This document shows positions 43,496 to 52,400 of a stretch of 64,000 nt of DNA, piece after piece. Each line of letters begins with the position of its first letter. Positions within the stretch are counted from its first letter, which is position 1. This stretch comes from Sorangium cellulosum. GTDB taxonomy: Bacteria > Myxococcota_A > Polyangia > Polyangiales > Polyangiaceae. The translations under genes were made by a program, and so were the position numbers. The notes below the pieces were generated by a model that ran no database searches, was not told the origin of the DNA, and saw only the letters and a program-made list of their open reading frames with translations. The DNA lies in assembly GCF_004135735.1 (NCBI RefSeq), contig NZ_CP012670.1, positions 9,061,501 to 9,125,500 of the forward strand, read 5' to 3'.

Positions 43496-46400
43496 GTGGA
43501 TCGAAGCGATAAACTGCGTGCCTATCTGGAGAAGACCGCGGCCTCCCTGGTCGAGGCGAAGGGCCGGATACGGGAGCTGGAAGCGCGTTCGCGCGAGCCG
43601 ATCGCGATCGTGGCGATGGCGTGCCGGTTTCCGGGCGGCGTCGACAGCCCCGAGGAGCTCTGGGCCCTGCTCGACGAGGAGCGGGATGCCATCACGGAGG
43701 TGCCGCCGTCGCGATGGGACCTCGAGCGCTTTTACGATCCCGATCCGGACGCCGCGGGCAAGACCTACAGCCGCTGGGGCGGCTTCGTCGACGACCTGGA
43801 CCGCTTCGACGCAGCGTTTTTCGGCATCAGCCCCCGCGAGGCCGCGAGCATCGACCCGCAGGAGCGCTGGCTCCTGGAGACCACGTGGGAGGTCTTCGAG
43901 CGGGCCGGGGTGCGCGCGGACACGCTGGAAGGGACCCTGGGGGGCGTTTACATCGGCCTGTCCGGCTCGGAGTACCAGCTCGAGGCATTGCACGATGCGG
44001 AGCGCATCGATGCCTATTCCCTGACCGGCGCCTCGCCGAGCACGACCGTGGGGCGCCTCGCCTACTGGCTCGGGCTGCGAGGCCCCGCGGTCGCCGTCGA
44101 CACGGCGTGCAGCTCCTCGCTCGTCGCGGTGCACCTGGCCTGCCAGGCGCTGCGGAGCGGGGAGTGCGATTTTGCGCTGGCGGGCGGCGTCAACGCGCTC
44201 CTTTCGCCCGAGAGCTATGTCGCGTTCTGCCGGCTCAGGGCGCTGTCCCCCACCGGGCGGTGCCAGACCTTCTCCGCGAACGCGGACGGTTACGTGCGCG
44301 CGGAAGGGTGCGGGCTGCTGCTGCTCAAGCGCCTGTCGGACGCGCAGCGGGATGGCGACCGCGTCCTCGCGGTCATCCGTGGCAATGCCATCAACCAGGA
44401 CGGTCGTAGCCAGGGGTTGACGGCGCCGAACGGGCTCGCCCAGGAGGACGTCATCCGCAGGGCGCTGTCGCTGGCCGACATCGAGCCGGCGACGGTCGAG
44501 GTCGTCGAGTGCCACGGGACCGGCACGGCGCTCGGCGATCCGATAGAGGTCCAGGCGCTCGGGGCGGTGTACGGCCATGGGCGCTCCGGTGACAGGCCGC
44601 TCGTGATCGGCTCCGTGAAGACGAACCTCGGCCATACCGAGGCGGCGGCGGGCCTGGCCGGTGTCATCAAGGCCGTCCTTTCGCTGCAGCACGCGGTGGT
44701 CCCGCGCTCGTTGCACTTCGCCGCGCCGAGCCCCTACATCCCCTGGGATACGCTCCCCGTCCGTGTGGCCGCGCGGCGCGCCGCATGGGAGCGGCGCGAG
44801 CACCCGCGGCGCGTCGGGGTCTCGTCATTCGGGATCAGCGGCACCAACGCGCACGTGCTCCTCGAGGAAGCGCCGGCAGCGCCGGCGGCAGGGCCGGAGA
44901 CGCCGGCAGCGGCGCCGGAGCCGGAGGCGTCGCCGCGACCGGCGGCGCTGCCGCTGCTCGTGTCGGGGCGGGACGAGGCGGCGCTCCGGGCGCAGGCAGG
45001 GCGGTGGGCGGCATGGCTCACGGCGCACCCGGAGGCGCGCTGGACGGACGTGGCGCACACGGCCGCCGTACGGCGGACGCACCTGGAGGCGCGCGCGGCG
45101 GTGGTCGCGACGAGCACCGCCGACGCGGCGGCGGCGCTCTCGGCCGTGGCCGCCGGGCAGCCGCACGCGGCGGTGTCGCAGGGCGAGGCGCGCGCGCGCG
45201 GCGAGGTCGTGTTCGTGTGCCCGGGGCAAGGCAGCCAGTGGCCGGCCATGGGGCGCGCGCTGCTGGCCGAGTCCGAGGTGTTCGCCGCCGCGGTCGCGGC
45301 CTGCGACGCGGCGTTCCACCCGCTCACCGGCTGGTCTTTGCTCTCGGTGCTCCGCGGGGAGCAGGGCGAGACGGTGCCGCCCGCGGATCGCGTGGACGTG
45401 GTGCAACCGGCGCTGTTCGCGATGGCCGTGGGGCTGTCGGCGGTCTGGCGCGCGTGGGGCGTCGAGCCGTCCGCGGTGGTCGGCCACAGCCAGGGCGAGG
45501 TCGCCGCGGCGTACATCGCCGGGGCGCTGTCGCTCGAGGATGCGGCGCGGGTGGTCGCGCTGCGCAGCCGGCTCGTGCGGCGCCTCGCCGGCGCCGGGGC
45601 GATGGCCGTCATCGAGCGCCCGGTCGGCGAGGTGGAGCAGCGGATCGCGCGGTTCGCCGGCGCGCTGTCGGTGGCGGTGGTGAACACGCCGGGCTCGACG
45701 GTGGTGTCCGGGGACGCCGCCGCGGTCGACCGCCTGCTGGCCGAGCTGGAGGCCGAGCACGTCTTCGCGCGGCGGGTCAAGGTCGACTACGCGTCGCACA
45801 GCGCGCACGTGGACGCGATCCTGCCCGAGCTCGAGGCCGGGCTGGCCTCGGTCGAGCCCCGCGCCTGCGAGATCCCGCTGTGCTCGACGGTGACGGGCGA
45901 GGTGCTCGCCGGCCCGGAGCTCGACGGGGGCTACTGGTGCCGCAACCTGCGCGAGCCGGTGCGGCTCGACCGGGCGCTCGCACGGCTGATGGCGGACGGG
46001 CACGGGGTCTTCATCGAGCTCAGCGCGCATCCGGTGCTGGCCATCCCGCTGACGGCCGCGAGCGCGGAGCGCGGCGGCGTGGTGGTCGGCAGCCTGCAGC
46101 GCGGCGACGGCGGCCTGGAGCGGCTGATGTCCATGCTGAGCGCGCTGCACGTGCAGGGCCACCCCGTGAGCTGGCAGCGGGTGCTGGCGCCGTACGGCGG
46201 TGCGCTCGTGGATCTGCCGACGTACGCGTTCCAGCGGCAGCGCCACTGGCTCGAGCCGTCGCGGCACACGGCGGGGGCCGCCGGCAGCGCGGCGCGTCGC
46301 GCCCCGATGTACCGGGTCGCGTGGGAGGAATCGGCGCTGGAGGAGGCGCCGTGGGCGCCCGAGGAGCACGTCGTGCTGGGCGGGGACGGCGCGCTGGCGA

Positions 46401-49400
46401 CGCGGCTGGGGGTGCGCGCGGTGGCAGGGCTGCCGGAGCTGCTCCAGGCGCTGGACGACGGGGCGGCGGCGCCCGAGCGGCTGGTGCTCGACCTGACGGC
46501 GGACCGCCCGGGCGCAGCAGCGGAGGCCGTGCACGCCGCGGTGCGCGACGCGCTGGCGCTGGTGCAGGCATGGCTCGCGGCGCCCCGGCTCTCGGGCACC
46601 GAGCTGGTCGTGGTGACGCGCGGGGCGGTGGCGGCCGAGCCGGACGAGGGCGTCGCGGCGCTGGGCCCCGCGGCGGTCTGGGGGCTGCTGCGCACGGCCC
46701 GCGTCGAGCACCCCGATCGCGCGGTGCGCGCGCTGGACCTGGGGCGCGAGCTGCCGGACGTGGCGCTCCTGCGGCGGGCGCTGGGGGCGGCGGAGGAGCC
46801 GGAGCTCGCCCTGCGCGCGGGCGGCGCGCGGGCGGCGCGCCTGCGCGCGGTCGACGGCGGCGCGGGCGCCACGGCGCCGGCGTTGGCCCCGCAGGGCACG
46901 GTGTGGATCACCGGTGGCACGGGGGAGCTGGGGCGGCAGGTCGCGCGGCACCTCGTGGCGGCGCACGGCGTGCGGCACCTCTTGCTGACGTCGCGGCGCG
47001 GGATGGACGCGCCCGACGCCGCCGCGCTGGTCGAGCGGCTGCGCGCCGACGGCGCCGAGACGGTCGAGGTCGTGGCGTGCGACGTCACGGACGGCGCGGC
47101 GCTTCGGGCAGCGGTCCGGTCGGTCGCCGCGGAGCGCCCGCTGACGGCCGTGGTGCACACCGCGGGGGTGCTGGCCGACGGGGTGCTCACGGGGCTCTCG
47201 GCGGAGCAGCTCGCGCGCGTGTTGACGCCGAAGGTCGACGGGACGTGCCATGTGTACGCCGCCGCGCACGACCAGCCGCTCGTCGCCTTCGTGCTGTTCT
47301 CCTCGGTCGTCGGCACGCTCGGCAACGCGGGCCAGGCGAACTACGGGGCCGCCAATGCGTTCCTGGACGCGTTCGCGGCGCAGCTTCGCGCGCGCGGCGT
47401 GCCGGCGATGAGCCTCGCGTGGGGCTTCTGGGAGCAGGCCGGGCTCGGCATGACGGCGCACCTCGGCGCGGCCGATCTGGCGCGCCTCAGGCGGCAAGGC
47501 CTCGCGCCGCTGTCGGTCGCGGAGGGCCTGCGCCTGCTCGACCGGGCGCTCGCGCGCCCCGAGGCGGCGCTGGTGCCGGCGGCGCTCGACCTCCCGGCGC
47601 TCCAGCGCGCGACCGCGGACCTCGGGCGGGTGCCGCCGATGCTGCGAGGGCTGCTGCGCGCGAGCCCCGAGCGCGCCGCGACGACCGAGCCCCCCGGCGC
47701 CGGGCCAGCGGCGGCCACCGCGCTGCGCGCGCGGCTCGCGCCGCTGCCCGAGGCCGAGCGGCAGGGCGCGCTGCTGGAGCTGGTGCGCGCCGAGGTCGCG
47801 GTCGTGCTGCGCCTCCCGGGGCCGGCGCAGGTCCCCGCGGACAGGCCGCTGAAGCAGCTCGGGCTCGACTCGCTCACGGCGGTCGAGCTAAGGAACCGCC
47901 TCAGCGCGCGCGCCCAGACGGCGCTGCCGACGACGCTCGCGTTCGATCATCCGACGCCGCGCGCGATCGCGGATCTGCTCCTGCGCCGGGCGTTCTCGGA
48001 GCCCGCGGCCGCGGGCGCGACGCGCGGCCACACGCCGCGCGCCCAGGCGCACGACGAGCCGATCGCGATCGTGTCGATGGCGTGCCGCCTCCCGGGCGGC
48101 GTCGACAGCCCCGAGGCGCTGTGGCAGCTCCTGTCGGCGGGGCGCGACGCGATCGGGCCGCTCCCCGAGGGGCGCGGCTGGGACCTGGCGGGGCTGTACG
48201 ACCCGGACCCGGACGCGCCGGGCAAGTCGGTCACCACCCTGGGCGGGTTCCTCTACGACGCCGACCGCTTCGATCCGACGTTCTTCGGCATCAGCCCGCG
48301 CGAGGCCGAGCGGATGGACCCGCAGCAGCGGCTGTTGCTCGAGTGCTCGTGGGAGGCGCTCGAGCGCGCCGGCGTCCCGCCCCACACGCTCGACGCGAGC
48401 GCCACCGGTGTCTTCGTCGGGCTCGCGCACAGCGATTACGGCGGGAGGCTCCTGCAGCAGCTCGACTCCTTCGACGGGCACGTCCTCACCGGCAACTTCC
48501 TCAGCGTGGGCTCGGGGCGCATCGCGTACACGCTGGGGCTCCGCGGCCCCGCGGTGACCGTGGACACGGCGTGCTCGTCGTCGCTCGTCTCGGTCCACCT
48601 CGCGTGCATGTCGCTCCGCGCGGGCGAGTGCGACCTGGCGCTCGCCGGCGGCGCGACCGTCATGGCCACGCCGATGATCCTCGTCGAGTTCAGCCGCCAG
48701 CGCGGCACGGCGCTCGACGGTCGTTGCAAGGCGTTCGGCGCCGCGGCCGACGGCGCCGGCTGGTCCGAGGGGTGCGGGGTGCTGGTGCTCAAGCGGCTGT
48801 CGGACGCGCGGCGCGACGGCGACCGGGTGCTGGCGGTCCTCCGCGGCTCGGCCGTCAACCAGGACGGCCGCAGCCAGGGGCTCACCGCGCCCAACGGCCC
48901 GGCCCAGCAGGACGTCATCCACAAGGCCCTCGCCGCCGCCGGGCTCACCGCGGCGGACGTCGACGCCGTCGAGGCGCACGGCACCGGCACCCGCCTCGGC
49001 GACCCCATCGAGGCGCAGGCGCTGCTGGCGACCTACGGCGAGGCCCGCACCGCCGAGCGACCGCTCTGGCTCGGCTCGCTCAAGTCGAACCTCGGCCACA
49101 CGCAGGTCGCCGCGGGCGTGGCGGGGCTGATGAAGGTCGTCCTGGCGATGCAGCACGCCGAGCTGCCGAGGACGCTGCACGCCGACCCGCCCTCGCCGCA
49201 CGTCGACTGGTCGCAGGGGCACGTCGAGCTCCTGAACGAGCCCGTGCCGTGGCCGCGCGCGGACCGGCCGCGGCGCGCGGCGGTCTCGTCGTTCGGCATC
49301 AGCGGCACCAACGCGCACGTGATCGTCGAGGAGGCGCCGCAGCCGGCGCCGATGGCGGACGAGGAGGCGCCGGAGGAGCTTCCGATCCTGCCGCTGCTCG

Positions 49401-52400
49401 TTTCGGGGGCCGACGAGGCGGCGCTGCGCGCGCAGGCCGGCCGGCTGGCCGAGCACCTGCGCGCGCACCCGGACCAGCGGCTGCTCGACGTCGCCGCCAG
49501 CCTGGCGACCACGCGCACGCACCTCGCCGCGCGGCTCGCGCTGCCCGTCCCGGCAGGGGCGCCCCGGGGGCCGTGGGTGGAGGAGCTGGAGGCGTTCGCC
49601 AGGGGAGGCGCGGCGCCGGCGCAGGCATCGCTGACCTCCGCCGAGAGCAGCGCGGGCAAGGTGGCGGCGCTGTTCACCGGCCAGGGCAGCCAGCGCGCGG
49701 GCATGGGGCGCGCGCTGTACGCGACCCACGGCGCGTTCCGCGCCGCGCTCGACGCCGCCTGCGCCGAGCTCGACCGACACCTCGACCGGCCGCTCCTGCG
49801 CGTCCTGTTCGCCGAGGCCGGCTCCGACGACGCCGCCCTGCTCGACCAGACCGGCTGGGCCCAGCCCGCCCTCTTCGCCCTGGAAGTCGCCCTCTTCCGG
49901 CAGTGGGAGGCCTGGGGTCTGCGCCCCGAGCTGCTGCTCGGCCACAGCGTCGGCGAGCTCGCCGCCGCCCACGTCGCCGGCGTGCTCGACCTCCATGACG
50001 CCTGCGCCCTGGTCGCCGCGCGCGGCCGGCTCATGCAGGCCCTGCCCGCCGGCGGCGCCATGGCCTCCGTCGAGGCCTCCGAGGACGAGCTGCGGCCGCT
50101 GCTCGACCAGCACCCGGGACGCCTGTCGCTCGCCGCCCTCAACGCCCCACGCCAGTCGGTCGTCAGCGGCGACCAGGCCGCCGTCGCGCAGGTCTGCGAC
50201 CACTTCGGCGCCCTCGGCCGCCGCACCAGGCGGCTCCACGTCAGCCACGCCTTCCACTCCCCGCTCATGGCGCCGATGCTCGACGCCTTCGCCTCCGTCG
50301 CCCGCGGCCTGACCTTCCACCCGCCGCGGCTGCCCCTCATCAGCAGCGTCACCGGCGCGCGCGCCACCGCCGAGGAGCTGACCTCGCCCGGCTACTGGGT
50401 GCGGCAGGTCCGCGACACGGTGCGCTTCGCCGACGGCGTGCGCGCGCTGCTCGCCGCCGGCGCCTCCACCTACCTCGAGTGCGGCCCCCACGGCGTCCTC
50501 TGCGCCGCCGCCGCCGAGTGCCTCGCGCCCGAGGGCGCGCGCGACGCCGGCTTCCTCCCCAGCCTACGCAAGGACCGCGACGAGGCCGACGCGCTCATGC
50601 ACGCCGCCGCCGCGCTCCACGTCCGCGGCCACGCCCTCGACTGGCGCCGCCTCTTCGACCCCACCGGCGCGCGCCGCGTCGCGCTGCCCACCTACGCCTT
50701 CCAGCGACAGCGCTACTGGCTGGAGGCCCCGCGGGCCCGGGCCGGCCTCGACGGCCTCGGCCTCACCCCCGCCCACCACCCCTGGCTCGGCGCTGCCGTG
50801 CGCCTCGCCGACCGCGACGGCCACGTTCTCAGCGGGCGCCTGTCCACCGTCGACCACCCCTGGGTCCTCGACCACGTCGTGCTGGGCACCGTCATCTTGC
50901 CGGGCACCGCCTTCGTCGAGCTCGCCTGCGCCGCCGCCGAGGTGGTCGGGCTGTCGGGGGTATCCGAGCTGGCCATCGAGGCGCCGCTCTCGCTGCCGGC
51001 GCGCGGGGCGGTGGCGCTGCAGGTCGCGATCGACGCTCCCGACGCGGCCGGGCGGCGCGGCATCGCGATCTACAGCCGCCCCGACGGCGCAGCCGACGCC
51101 CCCTGGACAGCGCACGCGCGCGGCGCGCTGGGCGCCGCGGCCCCCGACGCGGTCGCGGTGTGGGCCCAGGGCGCGTGGCCGCCGCCAGGAGCCGAGCCGG
51201 TCGACGTGACGCGGTGGCTCGAGATCGTGGACGCGTGGATCGGCCCGGCGTTCCGGGGCGTCGTGGCGCTGTGGCGCGCCGGACGGACGATCTACGCGGA
51301 CGTGGCGTTGCCGGATGGCGTGGCGAGCACGGCGCACGATTTCGGGCTGCATCCGGCCTTGCTCGACGCGGCGCTCCGCGCGTTCCTGAGGGCGGAGCTC
51401 GGCGCCGCTCCGTCGCCCCGGGAGGGCACGGTGGTGCCGTTCGCGTGGTCGGACGTGGCGCTCGAGGCGCGCGGCGCAGCCGCGCTGCGGGTGCGCGTGG
51501 AGGTGCAGGACGACGGGGACGACGACGCGATCACGGCGTCGATCGAGCTGGCCGACCGGCAAGGCCGCCTGGTCGCGCGGGTGGGAGCGCTCCAGATGCG
51601 GTGGACGACGGCCGAGCGGGTGCGCGCGGCCGCAGCCGCGGCGGAGCGCGATCTGTACCGCGTCGCCTGGACGGATGTGGCGCTGGGCGACGCGGCGTTT
51701 GCGCCGGAGGAGCACGTCGTGCTCGGCGGCGACGGCGCGCTGGCGGCCGCGCTCGGCGTGCGCGCGGCGGCGGGGCTGCCCGAGCTGCTCGCGTCGCTGC
51801 CGGCCGACGCCGCGGCGCCGCGCCGGCTGGTGGTCGACGCGACCGCGGGCGCCGCGAGCGCGGTCGTCGAGGCCGTGCCCCCCGCGGGCGCGGTCGTCGA
51901 GGCCGTGCACGCCGCGACGCGCGACGCGCTGGCCCTGGTGCAGGGGTGGCTGGCCGCGCCGCAGCTCTCGGCGACGGAGCTCGTGGTCGTGACGCGCGGC
52001 GCGACGGCGGTCTCGCCGGACGACGGCGCGGCGGCGCTGGGCCCTGCCGCGGTCTGGGGGCTCCTCCGCGCGACGCGCGTCGAGCACGCGGATCGCGCGG
52101 TCCGCATGCTCGACCTGGGGCCCGCGGCGCCGGACACGGCGCTCCTGCGCCGGGCGATCGTGGCGGACGACGAGCCGGAGCTCGCGCTGCGCGCGAGCGG
52201 GGCGCGGGCGCCGCGCCTCGACGCGGCGGGCGAGGCCGACGGAGAGCTGGCGCCGCCCGGCGGGGCGCGGTCCTTTCGCCTGTGCGTCCGGGAGAAGGGC
52301 TCGATCGACGCGCTTCACCTCGCGGACGCTCCCGACGCGCTGCGCCCGCTCGGGTCGGGCGAGGTGCGGCTCGCGGTCCGCGCTGCGGGGCTCAACTTCC

